DNA of 64,000 nt from Hymenopellis radicata (lineage: Eukaryota; Basidiomycota; Agaricomycetes; Agaricales; Physalacriaceae). Under the pieces are notes generated by a model that was given only the letters and a program-made list of their open reading frames with translations, was not told where the DNA came from and ran no database searches. Shown here piece after piece: positions 1 to 14,443 of this stretch. Every line of letters begins with the position of its first letter. The stretch's first letter is position 1. The stretch spans positions 1-64,000 of the forward strand of contig JADNRX010000171.1 in the NCBI GenBank assembly GCA_015501595.1, read 5' to 3'. The position numbers and the translations under genes were made by a program.

Positions 1-1236
1 CTAACTTTCCATACACTGATTCAGATCACTTCCCTCGGGGTCGATGGCTAAGAATAACACTTCTGAGAGCTCTGCTCGGAGACACTCCCTTGGATTTGGC
101 TCTTGTTTTAGTCGAAAATATATATTCCAGCGCAAAGCTTACTTCCCTGCGCTGTCATCTGCACGTTAACCCCACCCACTGGCCGCAAATGCAACCCGCA
201 GCCCAGCTCCCGCTCAACGCTTATTTGATCCGGGTTTCCTGACCCACGCGTACTATTCAAGTGCCGTTATTGATGTCCAAAAGAACACTGCTTCCTCGTG
301 AGTCTACGCGATTGTACGTCCTGATGTTTTCCTTCTAACGTCACACAGCCTCTAAGGGCACGATTGAAACCCTTTCTTCCTCGATACAGATTCGTCGCAT
401 TGACAGGCTCGCATCCTCCGAGTCGTACAACCTTCGATCACCATTGTCCCAAACTCTGCATCGCGCCTTGCTTAATCTCTAACTGAAAACGAGAGGCCGC
501 TATGGCTCGAAGATGCCCGTTCACCTGGAGCTCAGCGACGGCGCTTGGGGTACTGGCTGTTCTGTAGTCAGCAGAAGACTCTGCATCATCTCTTCAGATG
601 TTGACATAGGACGTCTGGCGGATCCGTCGGATCCTTTCCCATCACATGGACCGGTGTTTGAAGGTCTATGCAGAACACTTTGGAGCGCCACAGTTGAGTG
701 CGACTCGCGGATGCCGGCACTTCGCGAAATCGGCTAAACGTCGACAAGCCTCGGGTATCTCGGCTCACCTTCATTACCTGCCCTTGGGACTTATCCTCCT
801 TAGAACGTAAACTTTGCAATATCATATACACTGATTCAGATCACTTCCCTCGGGGTCGACTGTTAAGAATACCACTTCTGAGAGCTCTGCTCGGAGACAC
901 TCCCTTGGATTTGGCTCTTGTTTCAGTCGATAATAGATATTGCAGCGCAAAGCTTACTTCCCTACGCTGTCATCTGCACGTTAACCCCACCCACTGGCCG
1001 CAAATGCAACCCGCAGCCCAGCTCTCGCTCAACTCTTATTTGGTCCGGGTTGCCTGTCCTCCGTATACCCACGCGTACTATTCAAGTGCCGTTATGATGT
1101 CCAAGTCTATGCATTCCACAAAGAGTCGACGTACTACGAAGCCTGTCAGAGGAGGTGAGAATTCTCACGCAATTGTACGTCCTGATGTTTTCCGTCTAAC
1201 GTCTGATGTAACGCCACTGCGCAGCCTCTAACCTGG
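1..1236. repeat. Diverged direct duplication, two copies about 815 bp apart
   Basis: Bases about 12-360 and about 827-1236 share long near-identical blocks, for example the stretch beginning cactgattcagatcac and the later block acgtcctgatgttttcc. Copy 2 carries small insertions, such as extra bases around 1090 and 1205. A third short relic of the same family occurs near 2270-2300, and 570-640 resembles 2390-2450. The 177-codon frame at 698-1231 lies in this repeat and has no recognisable domain, so it is not called as a gene. The repeat class is unknown. Confidence 0.75.
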
Positions 1237-1423
1237 AACGCCTCTTCAACCCCCTTCTATTGTTCCTGCTTGACAATGACAGGTGTACTCATGAATCATG
1301 GGTTTTGACCTCGGCGTTCGATCACTTGTCACCAACACTCCGATCACGCCTCGTTCACTCACTTGTCGCAGTGACAAAACAAGGTGGATCCGACTCAAAG
1401 ATACGTATTGAATTCATCGCGAA

Positions 1424-1669
1424 TACTGTACCGTTCCGACCGGATATTCGCATAACGCGTCACGCGGCTGTGCGAACCTAACTTACGGCTTAGGATAACG
1501 CGTAACGCGGCTAGATTTCAGGGTCAAATCGCTCAAAACGGCAATTTTTCGGGCCCGCCTGCGGCGGGACTTCCAAATCGGGCCATGTGCCTGAAAACGA
1601 ACTTGTTCCCTGTAAGTTCGCGGCATAACGCGTCACACGCCGCGAACCTACGGTCGGAACGGTACAGTA
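1424..1669. mobile_element. Short TIR element (MITE-like) with apparent TA target duplication
   Basis: The stretch at 1424-1442 (tactgtaccgttccgaccg) is the exact reverse complement of 1651-1669. If the outer TA is the target duplication, the element is 242 bp with 17-bp perfect TIRs. The interior is GC-rich with subterminal inverted similarity (cgcgtcac / gtgacgcg type motifs) and has no coding capacity. The TA duplication and small size suit a Tc1/mariner-type non-autonomous element, which is an inference. Confidence 0.7.
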
Positions 1670-4600
1670 AAGGAAACGTCAGCCTGAATGAAGATTGTGT
1701 GAGTTGCGAATACGTTTTGGGAATGTGACCATAAACCTCAGTTCTTTATTGCCTCTCCGCTACAACCTCCATCACTCCATCATAAGGTGATCACTGATCT
1801 GGCGGATCCTTCGACGAAGGCAGACTGGATTTGACTATATTTCCGTCCCAAGGGCTTTGTTCTTGTTCAGGAAACATGAACGACGAATGGGTATATGAGC
1901 GTTATGTATCTGGGTCGCGTGAAGTCGCGATGATCGATGTGAGGCGCGGCGCGTGCGAGTACAGATACACTTAGATCATAAGTAGCATCAATAAATAGTC
2001 CAAGAATCGCTATCATATCCGCTTGCGTTCCTCCCTACAGCTGGCTCCCGAAAGATACGGGATATCGGCAAGTTTCGTCGGTCCCGTAAGAGGGTGGCCG
2101 AGCTGTTCTTATTGAAGATTTCAGACATATTGTGTCCAGTGGTTCGGGTAAGCTTTCCGAGGCCTGTCAATGATCAGTACCTGTCATTGATGTTCAAATG
2201 TTGTACGCGCTTGACAAAGACCTAGCCTAAAAGAGGAGGGCTATCAAAAGACTTGACAACTCTCACGCGCTTTGTACGTCCTGATGTTGTCCAGCCAACA
2301 TCAGGTAGTATGTAGCCTGATTTAAGAGTCTTCTTTTGTTGACGCTTCGCGGTTTAGCCCTGCGTCTGTGGGTTTGGCTCCCCATCTTGTTCGATCGCAG
2401 AGCAAAACTCTGCATCACTTGAAGTTTTGACATGGAGGATCCTGATCGTCCAAGGACGTATCTCCATGGACCATTTGTATTAGCTTCGACTTTCTGTTCT
2501 GTGGGATACCTTTACGTTCCGGAGCCGTTTGTGGTACAGGAGGAATCAAGCATATCGGGATACTATAAGCCTTCCAGACGCGATCGATATGAGGGCGCGT
2601 GGCTAGGACTTTACATATGACCATTCGAACGCACCATTGAAAGAAGTCCGTAAGTTGTGCTGTCATTTCGGCCTACATTCCTCGGGTCCTGGTGCTGACG
2701 CGATATGCCAGTCCGATAATGATAGATTCCTGCGTCTTCGTGGGAAGCTATTCATTCAAACTCCGTCTTGATGATCGAGTGGCAGTGCCGAGTTAACTCA
2801 GCATCAACGATCGTGCCCTCTGCAGTTCGTAAGTACCGCATATACGCGCCTATCTCTTTGGGAGCGACATATCACCGTCCTCGATCTTGGAGAGTAATTG
2901 ATGTCAGCCGACATTTGGAGCTTCCACGCGACACAGCGCGAAATGGGGTTCCTTCTCCTCTACTTGGTTCAGAACGGGGAATGTCGTTGACAGCGGTATT
3001 GGTTTACTCGTCGTTTGATTCAAAACGAGGTGTCAGCAGGTGAGTAGTAATCCCTTATCTCCTCGTGCTGTGACCAGGTTAACGTACTGTACAAGCTGTG
3101 TCACTGTTCCGAGTTCAGATTGACTGCCTCTAGACTTGTTTGGACAGGTGTACCACTTAAGTCTCTCAACGCGACCGAAAACAACGCATATCTGTAAGCA
3201 GGAATCGATTGTTTTCCCTTTCCTGAATTGTTTCCAGGCGTCCCGACGTCTCAGGCTGGACCGGGACCCGACTTTCAACAGTTCTTAGCATTCTCCATCC
3301 CAGCTCCATCCTGAACTTTTCGCATCAGCGATGGAACTCCCCAGTTTGGACGCTGTCAAGGTGAAACGCTTCACGTCCTGTTGTCTGCCCCTTATCGTCG
3401 TAACGAGAACGAGCCTCAAGGCTCAGGCGTTAAGGACCACCGGGTTATCCCCTTTGAACATGGACACTCAAGGTACTTAGTAATTAATGGAAATCTCAAG
3501 CATGCCTGTCTTAGGCGCCGTCTATCCTGTGGTTCTGGCCTCACGGCCTGATGCACACTCCGGAGGCGATGAAGCAGGAGGCCTTTCCGCGCGCCGTCAA
3601 GGCACTCCTCAAGGACTTACACCGAGAACCGGTCACAACATTGTTTCCCGTAAGCACGAGAAGATCATATTCGCTCAGCGCTGATGCTGACCTCAACAAG
3701 TGCTGTCATCAGACGTGATCGATTCTCTCAACGACACCACCCTAATTGCGCCACAAATGTCTCGTGGAATTCTTGGGAACTCATATTGAATCACTCCGTC
3801 GCTCTTCACATACCACCAAACGCACGACGATGGGGACATTCGGTCTATACATATCCTTGATTGATTGCTGATACAATCACTGGCAAGTGCGCCCTACCTG
3901 AACCTTTGGAATCAGCGGCTCAGCGAATTGTTAGTGTTTGTCTGTTCCATCATCGTGCGATCTTTGTCGGCTGTCCGATAGTTCTTATGTTATGAAGTCA
4001 CAGATTTACCTCTTACTAAGAGCAGATACACAACTGGGGCTACGCACATTTATAAAGAGCGGGTTCCCGAGTCTGAAAACAAAACATCAGATCGTCTCCC
4101 GAATTCCGAAACGGTGATAGCGGAAGCGAGTTATGTAAATGCCCGTCCCGAAACTCTTTGTCACCTCTGCATGAACCTTAACCTGGACGTTACCTTCTTG
4201 ATTTTCTTGGTCGGACCTCCATTCTTAGTAGCGGCGTTCTCAAATACTCGGTGATTTCACAGATACGGATCTTTTCCTTCTAAACCCTCTCATGGACGGC
4301 TGTTTACACTGAACCTTACTCAGACTATAGTACTGTTATTCAGTATAATTTGTTTGGTAACGCGTCACTGATGTACCTTGGACACACCAATGCCATGCCT
4401 GCCATCTGCACACAAGGACTTCCGGAGACTTTCTTTTAACGGATTACAGTGGACACTATGATCGTTCGAGCGGAGTCGGGTTGTGACGGGAAGTTTTCCT
4501 GACCATTTAGTTTGCGGAGGTGTCTAATTCATTTGCCGTAGGGACACATTTTGACCGATTGCTGTATGCATTCAATACGAAAATACAATCTCAGGGATCG

Positions 4601-4745
4601 ATGCCTTCGAACCTCGAAGCGGAGATATCGGACTTCAATACGTTTTCAGGCATTGAAATCTATTGAACTCGTTAAATCTACCAGATTCTCTCCCGTGACA
4701 TTAGAATAACACTCTGTACGTTAACTTGGATCACATCAGGGACGG
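1670..4745. other. Gene-poor interval, no supported gene
   Basis: All open frames here are short (91 codons or fewer), overlap on both strands and show no family motif. Scattered short similarity to the 1-1236 duplication is visible (2260-2300, 2394-2450). I read it as degraded repeat and intergenic sequence. Confidence 0.5.
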
Positions 4746-5249
4746 TTGCGTCGGGGATCATTGTGCACCGTGCTTATAAGCCAGCACAATCGTCTGCCTA
4801 GTCATCTACTGGACCACCACCATGTCCAAGCATGCCACTCTCGAAACGCGGGACGAGCTCGGTCTCCAGCTCGTCACCTTCGCCTCACCATTACCTACGT
4901 CCTCCCCCGAGGGGGCGTCGGCTCATACCACGCCTGGTGGAGGAAGTCTATTGTGGTCTACAGCCCCGTCGCAGGGTGTCGTGCTGTCCCCAGGTCCGTG
5001 GTCCTCTCGGGGGCCAATTCTTTCCAGGCTGACATGGCCCACAGAGGAGCAGAATACCCAGCCCTTGTGCGTGCAGCGCCAACGTCGGTCACCAGGGCAG
5101 CACGCGGAACGGCCAGATGTGCGATCCAATCTTTGATCCGTCGATATTTAATGGTGTGTGCCTTTCTCGTAAAGCCCACACTGAGATCCAACACTGATCT
5201 GGGCGTAGATCTTGGACGTGTTCGCCGTTTTCCAGGGGGTCACTTATGA
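4746..5249 (+). other. GC-rich open segment of doubtful coding status
   Basis: A 167-codon frame begins at 4746, and a second frame begins at 4822 after a good start context (accaccaccATG). Open frames overlap on both strands (for example 4958-5194 minus and 4923-5129 minus), which is typical of GC-rich non-coding DNA or a gene relic. No domain or signal peptide is recognised. The AT-rich stretch that follows (5250-5410) would suit a 3' flank. It may be a decayed exon. Confidence 0.2.
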
Positions 5250-5852
5250 TTGATTTATGATTATGATATGTGGTTTGGGGCAGATAATGGTGAATGGGGC
5301 ATATGGGAGTGTTACGAGAGGGTGATAAGAGTCTTGCATAGTATTTGAGAAGAATATAATGTGTAACAGTACTTAAGTTATAGTTTCTGTAATGGAGAAT
5401 AGGTCTAAACACACTTTGAATCTGTCTTCCAGGCCGAGTTCAAGAACTGTTTACCGTGAAGACTGGTGAAGACGGCCTCGTGCTAGTCCCGTGATCGTGT
5501 ACAGCTATTTATTGCATGACGTCAGCTTGAACCGAACTCCAACAGTTACAAGTCGCGACTCGCCACCGAAATTGTGGCTAGATCAACGGAAACTGGACCG
5601 TCAGGGGATTTAGGATGGGTAACTGCGTATCTTCCTGATGATTGGCATGAAGGCGGCACTTGACCGAAAATGCGCTTGTTCGATACCCCTCAGAGATGGG
5701 GCGGAGGATCGACGCCACGGGTGGTGACGCAAAGAACGTCACCAGAAAGCGCGTCACTAATGAGTTCAGTGAACTATAAAGTTGCGTCAGTTGTCTTTCA
5801 ACTTGAATTCACTTGTCTTCCGCACACCACCACTTAGTATTTTCTGCACATA

Positions 5853-8721
5853 ATGTCTCTACCGCCAGCGAAGAAAGACGCGACCGCCCATCCCGCCAAG
5901 GGCTCCGTCATCGACCCCGTCGACAAAGTAGCCAAGGACGCCGATGTCCAGCGCAAAATCAAGCTGTTCAACGCGCTCTCGGCGATGCGCCAGTCGCGCC
6001 TGCCAACAAATGCGCAGATGGACAGCTGGCTCGACTACGCGGTCTCCAATCCGCCACTAGATATTCACTCGCTCAGCAAGGACGGTCAGAAGCTAGTAGG
6101 CGATGTTCAGGAGATTCTCAAGACGCTCCGTGCTCTCATCCAGGAGAAGAACGCCGACCAGCTCATCCAGGAATGGATATGGGCTACCAGGGAGATTGAC
6201 ACTCAAGGATTTGTAGGCGGCGTCAAGGGCAAAGCCGCCGACACTGTTCCCGAGAAGGACAAAGTCAGAGAAGACGCCAACACCGGTATGTATGCGTCGG
6301 ATCTTGTGTTATTAATCGCCTAATATTGTTTTACAGCTTCCCAGCATGTTCGCAGCCTTGTTCATCTTGTCTTGACCAATGGCGAGTTCCGCAAACTGAT
6401 CAGCGACTTTGGCGTTGTCGCCCGGGACCTCGCTGCGCGAGGCGCCGTCAAGATCGCTGAAGGCGTCCGACCTGACGAAGAGCGGTTACGTGCGGTCGAT
6501 CAAGGGCGCGCGCCAAGATCACTTTGTCGAAGATACTTCTCAATCATCCGTACCTCAGGCCGGCTCCGATGCGACGCAGCCTACTTCGAGTGGATCTGAA
6601 TCGCTACGGCAGGTTCAGCAGCCACTGGGCAGCCAGAGTCTGTACAGAAAGGCAAGGCCGACGCCGAAGGCGTCAAAGCTCAGGCCAAGGACGAAGCTCG
6701 CGACCTTTGGGAGCGTGACGACGCCGATACTGAAGAAGCGAAGGGCAAAGTCCAAGGTTTATTAGATCGTGTTAAAGTTAGTTTCTGTTCCTTCATTCGT
6801 TGAACAGCTCTCTCATGCGTTGTGATAGGACGCCATCCCACAGGGCTACAAGGATAAAGCGAACGGGCACTTTTCTCGTGGTAAAGAGTTCCTCAGCGAA
6901 GAGTATTTCCCCAAGGAACGCCGCGACCAAGTGGATATTCCGGGCGAAGAAGGTAAGCTGTCCGCGTCATTTTAGCATCATCCACTCATGCCGCGTCCTT
7001 TAGGTCGTCATCGAGTGCCAAAAGCATCAAGACTATCAGGAATCGATTAAATGGCTGCTCGACTACGTTGAGGAATATGCTGCGCATGGAAAGAGTGTGG
7101 TGGCCGGTCACGCCGAGGGTGTTAGCGAAGGAGCGAAAGATGTAAGAGTTCTTCCTTCTCTTTTTAAATGTAAACTAATTCATCGAGCGTCAGCCGGCCT
7201 TGACCAACACTATTCAACAACTTCGCACGATTCTCGAGCGCTTCTCAGGCGGTAAATCGCTATCCCTCATCAACGATCCCTTCGATGCGTTGGCTGATGA
7301 CGCTCGTCGGGATCCTGAGCTGCGCAAGTGGTTCGCCCTGGGTCGGGATTGGCTGCGCGATATTCTTCTCAAGGCCGGATATATACTGGAACCCGCTTCC
7401 ACGACGGCCTTCAATAATTGGACTGAAGGTGGCAAGGTGTTTTATGGAGAAGATGGAAAGTATCGCGAGCATTTCAACCGCCTCTTCGATGGCATGACCG
7501 AGTGGGTGAAGGGTGTCGGAGAGGATGCCGGCAACAGGCGGTTTGCTTCTGATTGGGCCAAATTGACTCGCGATCTGCTCTTCGCTGAGGGTGAGGGAGG
7601 AGGCCTGACGTTCAAGAAGGAGTTGTGGTCCGATATTCGAAAGGTCGTTGTACCCATGCTGGTCGAGAAGGTGATTCTTTGTCTACTCGGTAAATGCTGT
7701 CGACTTACTTTTCATCCACGTTAGGTCGGCTATGTGCCGATTCCCCGAATTGAGTACACGGATGATGCTATCGACTTGGTGGTCGAGAACCTCACTCTCT
7801 CCGGACGAAATCTATTCCCAATGTCGTAGGATTCGAGGCACATAACTATGTCCGCTTTAGTCCGTACGCCTCGGTCCAGGATGGTCTGGAGGAGAACAGG
7901 TTTGCAAACTCCTCTTTTTCTGTCTCTGTCTCCTGAAACGTTGCACAGACACGAAATTCAGCTCACGTTCGGTCAGATGCAAGCCGATATGCGGGATGTG
8001 GCGTTCTACTTCCGGAAGAAGAGCGGTATTCCCAAGCTCAAGGATTCCGGTCTCGCAGACGTTGTCATCGGTGGAGAAGGTTTGACGGCTACCGCGCATC
8101 TTGTATCCTCCAAGTCGTCGGATCCGACATCGATATTCACGATCAAGAAGGTTGTCGTGAAGGTCGACAATCTCAAGTTCAGCATCAGGGACTCCAAGCA
8201 CGACTTGCTTTACAAAACTTTGAAGCCGTTGGCTATGGGTTTGGTGAAAAAACAGGTTTGTTCGCCACCCTTTACTGTGACACCCATCTTATCGGCGTGA
8301 TCAGATTGAGAAGGCTGTTGGCGACGCTATTCACACTGCTCTTGAGTACGTTGATGGTATACTTGTCAGCGCTCGTGATCGGATGGAGGAGGAGAAAGAG
8401 AAGGAAGATGGTAAAGGCCGCATGGGCGTTATCTCAGAGGTGAGTGTCAGGCTCTTGACATTCGAGAGCTCGTTCTAAAGCATAGTGAAGGTCATCAAGG
8501 CGAAGAAAGACTCTTTAAAAGATGACACGTCCAGCATAAGTCGCTCTTCCTCGTCCCAATTCAAGGTCGTTTCGAACAAGAGAGATTCGATTTTGGCGAA
8601 TCAAGGACATCCATCTGGGTGGGTGAACCGCATCGAGACCAATCCCGAGGAGAAAAGTGATGGGTGGAAGAGTAGCCTTTTTGACTTGGCTCCCAGTAGC
8701 AAACAGGCGCCGAGAGTCTAG
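5853..8721 (+). CDS. HAM1-like protein (HAM1 N- and C-terminal domains), frame-disrupted
   Basis: This is a large fungal protein of the HAM1-like family. Its C-terminal half is related to lipid-binding BPI-type folds; the name comes from hyphal anastomosis and the cellular role is poorly known. The N-terminal part shows SLVHLVLTNGEFRKLISDFG, then a helical linker, WLLDYVEEYAAHG, and the signature YFRKKSGIPKLKDSGLADVV near residue 600. Introns I can place: 6286-6336, 6777-6828, 6953-7003, 7142-7193, 7671-7724, 7900-7948 and 8256-8304, all 49-54 bp, plus one starting at 8440. Keeping family-like sequence in frame needs one-base corrections near 6512, 6594, 6930 and 7822, and the 8440-8485 junction is also out of phase. 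Most sit at short homopolymers. It is either mis-sequenced or a recent pseudogene. Start chosen at the first ATG (atgtctctaccgccag) heading a hydrophilic N-terminus. The family assignment is firm. Confidence 0.85.
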
Positions 8722-8855
8722 ATTGCTCAATGGTTGACGGTACCTACCGAAGTGAATGTGGATGTGGACTTGAGTATCATCCTTCCTGTTTGTATATCAT
8801 AAGTTGTATTCTATATGTTATATCCAATATCAGCACCGAGGAAATCTTGAAAAGT

Positions 8856-9613
8856 TTACCGCCTTGCCATATTTTCTTCGGTCAGAGTTTTCACCCTTTC
8901 TGCCCAATCATCCCAGCAAACACTGAGAATGACTGTATCCCTTCCTAAGCTCGGACTTTTCACGTCTCCTTCCTTGATCGCCTTCCCATTCCACTGTTTA
9001 GCGTCCGCTTGGCTCAAGACTCTATGCCACCGCAGCGTGCCTTCATACTGGAACCCCATTCTCTTCGCTGCAGCAATGCTCTTCACGTTCACGCTGCTTG
9101 CTTTCCAGACCATGCGCCGAAACCCAAGTCCGGATTTGGCGTCGCTGGGGGAATTGAGCGCGAACTGCAGGAGCAGCCCCATCGCGTTAGAGGTAACGTG
9201 CGTGCGCTGGAAGTCGGGGAGGATGACGATGGGCCCGATCTCGGTGGCCAAGTCTACGAAAGAGGTGTCGATGTAGCCGATCATGCCCGCGAAGGAGGAC
9301 GCGTCTTCATGCTCAGATCGCGTCGTATCGAAGACGGCGTAGAGGAAGGCGCTCTGGCCGCCTGCTTTCACTATGGGGTCGTAGAAATCGTCTTTGAAAT
9401 GGGCTGCGTCGGGCCAGGGCCCGATGCCTATGAAGTCGTATAGACTGTCGGGCGCGCCCATGAGGTATGGGACGTGTTTGGAGAGCTGCGGTGCGAGTGT
9501 TAGGGGTATATCCGCTGTATAACCATCACGCATACGTCGAATGGCACGAGCTTGACGCGTTCGCTCTCTAGACAAACGTTGAAGGGCGAGGACTCCGAGT
9601 CAGAGGAAGACAT
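8856..9613 (-). CDS. GNAT-family N-acetyltransferase
   Basis: A 235-residue protein from two exons (9613-9536 and 9485-8856) with a 50-bp intron at 9486-9535. The spliced N-terminus reads SERVKLVPFD then LSKHVPYLMG, the usual opening of RimJ/RimL-like fungal GNAT proteins. The body carries GPIVILPDFQRTHV (the acetyl-CoA binding beta4/alpha3 region), FRRMVWKASSVNVKSIAAAK and RMGFQYEGTLRWH. It probably transfers acetyl from acetyl-CoA to a small molecule or protein N-terminus; the substrate cannot be told. An internal ATG at 9575 would open a longer unspliced frame but lacks the conserved N-terminal strand, so the spliced start at 9613 is preferred. The reading frame is intact. A partial copy of its 3' end lies just upstream at 9822-9982. 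Confidence 0.85.
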
Positions 9614-9821
9614 GTTGGTGGATCGATGGTACGATCGTCGTCGCCTTTAAGTGAAGGTCGTATCCACAAGGTACATATCTTCGTGACTCATATTCGAGTA
9701 CCCTGGCCGTTCGCGTCTCAAGGCTGCCCGTTGCTACAATGACTCGTTTCATCTTGACGTGAGTCCGCAGGGTTGTGGACAACACTGAGCACTACACGCC
9801 GACGGAAGAATTCTTGATTTT

Positions 9822-9982
9822 TACCGCCTTACCATATTCTCTTCAGTCAGAATCTTCACCCCTCCTGCCCAGTCATCCCAGCAAACACTGAGAATGACTG
9901 TATCCCTTCCGAAGCTCGGACTTTTGACATCTCCTTCCTTGACTCGTTTCATTTTGACGCAAGTCCGCGCAGTTGTACCAGC
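9822..9982 (-). pseudogene. Partial tandem copy of the GNAT gene 3' end
   Basis: Bases 9822-9941 repeat the last ~120 bp of the GNAT coding region (both encode GRDTVILSVCWDDWA, then LTEEN and the RR end) with a few substitutions. This is joined directly to 9942-9982, which matches 9741-9781 in the region upstream of the intact gene. The arrangement fits a ~0.93-kb tandem duplication whose second copy lost about 0.76 kb. It lacks most of the enzyme fold and cannot be functional. Confidence 0.8.
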
Positions 9983-10235
9983 GCCGTAGCCCTCGACATT
10001 GCATAAGGCCATCCAAAATGGTCGGCGCCCTGACCATGCCCCAGTGGGATGTCACTGGACATTAGTGGGCAGGAATTGCGCAAGAAGTCAAACCAATTCC
10101 TCCGAGTTGAGAGGCAGTATAGCGCTTTTACCGTCTTAACATAGACATTCCCGAAACGACGAACCGCACTGAACAAGTACGATTTATGCTGTAACGAAGA
10201 CAGGCGAAATCCCTAGTACTATGACTAGAAAACAC

Positions 10236-12150
<1,915 letters not shown>

Positions 12151-13395
12151 AGTCGAGATCTGAAGTCTGGCCAACTAACGCCACCTTCTTATACCACGGC
12201 AATTTCGCTATGGCACGGAAATCGTTCCAAGGTCAGGTCGAGGCGACCACCAGGGGCAACTGGTAGAACTGTATGCTCCGGTTAACTGTCGGCGGAATAA
12301 TGTCAAGAAGTCGTCCAGCAGACCGCATTGAGCGCATCATCTACCCAGCCATTGGCCTCAAAAATGTTCCTAGGGCGTAATTTCAAAGTTGACGTACCAA
12401 GGAAAGGCCGACGACAGAATTGCGCGTCTGTGCTGGGGTGTTGAGTGAGGAAAATTGAAATTGACCACGGTCCTCCATTGAAGGAGGTTGGTCGACGGCA
12501 CGGCTCCTCAGAATGACACTTTTGGTTGCAATTTCTCGAGAACGCGTTCTGATTGATGGTGGTGTCCTCCAATGTCAAAGCCGAGGCCGAGGCTGCTGCC
12601 AAGCGTGTTCAAAAACTTTCAATAAGTCGCCGAAGCGGCATGCGGGAAAGCCGAAAATTCTCACGGGTGTGCGTTCAACAACTTGGTGAACTGACACTCC
12701 TGTCGGTGTACTCAAGAGTTGGGAGTCTTGGGCAAGAGACTGTACATCTATCCAATCTGTTTCCTAACTTCTTCAAGTTATTTCCTGTCAGGATGCAATC
12801 GACAAGTTCTGATCAACTGATCATTCAACTGTCAACTTCCGTGTCAGCACCACGTAAGGCTCAAGCTTCATCTTGCAGTATTTCACCCAACGATAATCAT
12901 GACATCGTCCAGTTTTTCCGCTCTTTACCCTCAAGCTACCAAGATTTGCCCAGCAACCCCTAAAAGCCCATCATCCCGAGCTCCGAGCTTAGACAGTACG
13001 TACTACAATATCTGTAGGCATCCTCACGCATTTGTCGCAATAGAGCGTTCGCCGTCGTTGTTACTTCATCAAAGCTACGGTCAAGGGGTCTCCTCTTCCA
13101 ACTGAGTTGGATTCAGTGCCACGTCAAGTTTCTGGCAACACTCCGAAACGAGGACTCTGGAGAACCACGTCCCTGCGATACCAGTACGATTCAGAGCCTG
13201 TCACTGCTATCCCTTCACATCGTCGCCTCTAACCTCGTTCAGCTTCATGGACAGGTAAGTTCGAAGGTGTTTGGAGGCGACTATGTAGATAGAAGTGACA
13301 GTCTAGCAAACATATGTTACCCCGGACGTTCTGACCTCGGGTTAGCCAAACGCGTCTAATCCCAAGACTACAAGTCGGCATGAGGCTTCTCTGAT
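12151..13395. other. Intergenic, no supported gene
   Basis: Upstream of the xylanase are its likely promoter and then mixed sequence. A 136-codon frame at 12553-12963 (+) and a 99-codon frame at 12303-12602 (-) overlap and show no family motif. A splice-like site (cag|gtaagt) occurs at 13253 but no exon chain could be built around it. Confidence 0.4.
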
Positions 13396-13610
13396 TCACC
13401 TCGGATAGTGAGTGGTGTATGCTGACCGAAAGACGCGGTGGAAATGATAGATTTCTTAGTGAGTTTATTTGTAACCCATATGGAGTCTCTATCCCTCCGA
13501 GGCCGGATACTTATACCCCGTTAGGCAGCTGCGAGTAACTGATTTTGTCTGTAGAAGAAACTCATCATTTTCACGACGGCCAAACACTACTTACTCACTA
13601 TCCGAGGTGA
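13396..13610. mobile_element. Short inverted-repeat element, MITE-like
   Basis: The 18-bp block at 13396-13413 (tcacctcggatagtgagt) is the exact reverse complement of 13593-13610. Similarity continues inward, imperfectly, for about 45 bp more (gaaatgatagatttctt against aagaaactcatcatttt). The whole unit is about 215 bp and has no coding capacity. A clear target-site duplication is not visible, so the class is open. Confidence 0.6.
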
Positions 13611-14443
13611 TTGCAATGCTCCCCGCCAGCATCCCGCTGTCCCATGGCATGTCATTCCGCGATCATAACGCGAGAAAAGTCTGCAATGCATCATGATGTG
13701 GTGAGTGGCGCGACTGCCCTTTACGGGAACCGACCCATCCACTCTGATAGGCTTGCATCACCCGCCTCCATCCTTGGACCGGGCCTGCTCCGTGAAACGA
13801 TGGCTCTCAGGTCCAACTGGCTAGCTTGGTGAGCCGGTAGCACGCCGCCTTGCACTGCTTCGTTCGAGCTTAGATTACCGACAATATGTTAGAGTCGACT
13901 GCAGCGCAAAGATTTTCCTGATTCCTTCTCTTGCTCGGACATCTCCCTCGTTAATCGACACGAATCTCATAGACACTGATTTCTCCAGGCGTCGCGTCCA
14001 CTCCGAGTCTTGTCATCGGTTCCACATCTCGCTCGGTCTACGTATAATTAGTTCACCGAAGAATGCCTTGGCCACCGGTAATTTGCATTTTCGCGGTTTC
14101 ATTTGGCAGCTTTCAAAGCATGGAGCGTACTATCATTACTCCTTGGACTTTGCACTGGGGAGCTGAAGAACTTCTCCGTTCTTCCTTCCTTACGGCAGGT
14201 TGCGTGATTTAAGGATTGACAGTTGGAGTTGGCTGTACTGCCGTAACGTTTACTCTTCTTAGCCCACCATGTCCAAGAATGCCTCATACGCTCCTGCTAG
14301 AGGTGCTCAGCAGCGCTATCCCGGCGTGAGTTCTTCGTTGAAGCTACTGAATGACAGTACTGATAGTTCTTCTTAGCTTGAGCAGCGACAACCTATCTCT
14401 CGTCCTGGGGGATTTATACGCGAATTCCATTGTCCGACCACTG
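13611..14443. other. Intergenic with a possible truncated gene start at 14270
   Basis: Mostly no recognisable content. At 14270 a good start context (cccaccATG) opens a peptide beginning MSKNASYAPARGAQQRYPG, followed by a credible 51-bp intron (gtgagt...cttag, 14326-14376). A second exon then runs straight into the inverted-repeat element at 14444. This may be the 5' end of a gene cut by that insertion. No family was recognised. Confidence 0.3.

Noticed and set aside
698..1231. 177-codon frame
   Set aside because: It lies in the direct duplication, is not kept open in the other copy, and shows no domain or codon pattern of a gene.
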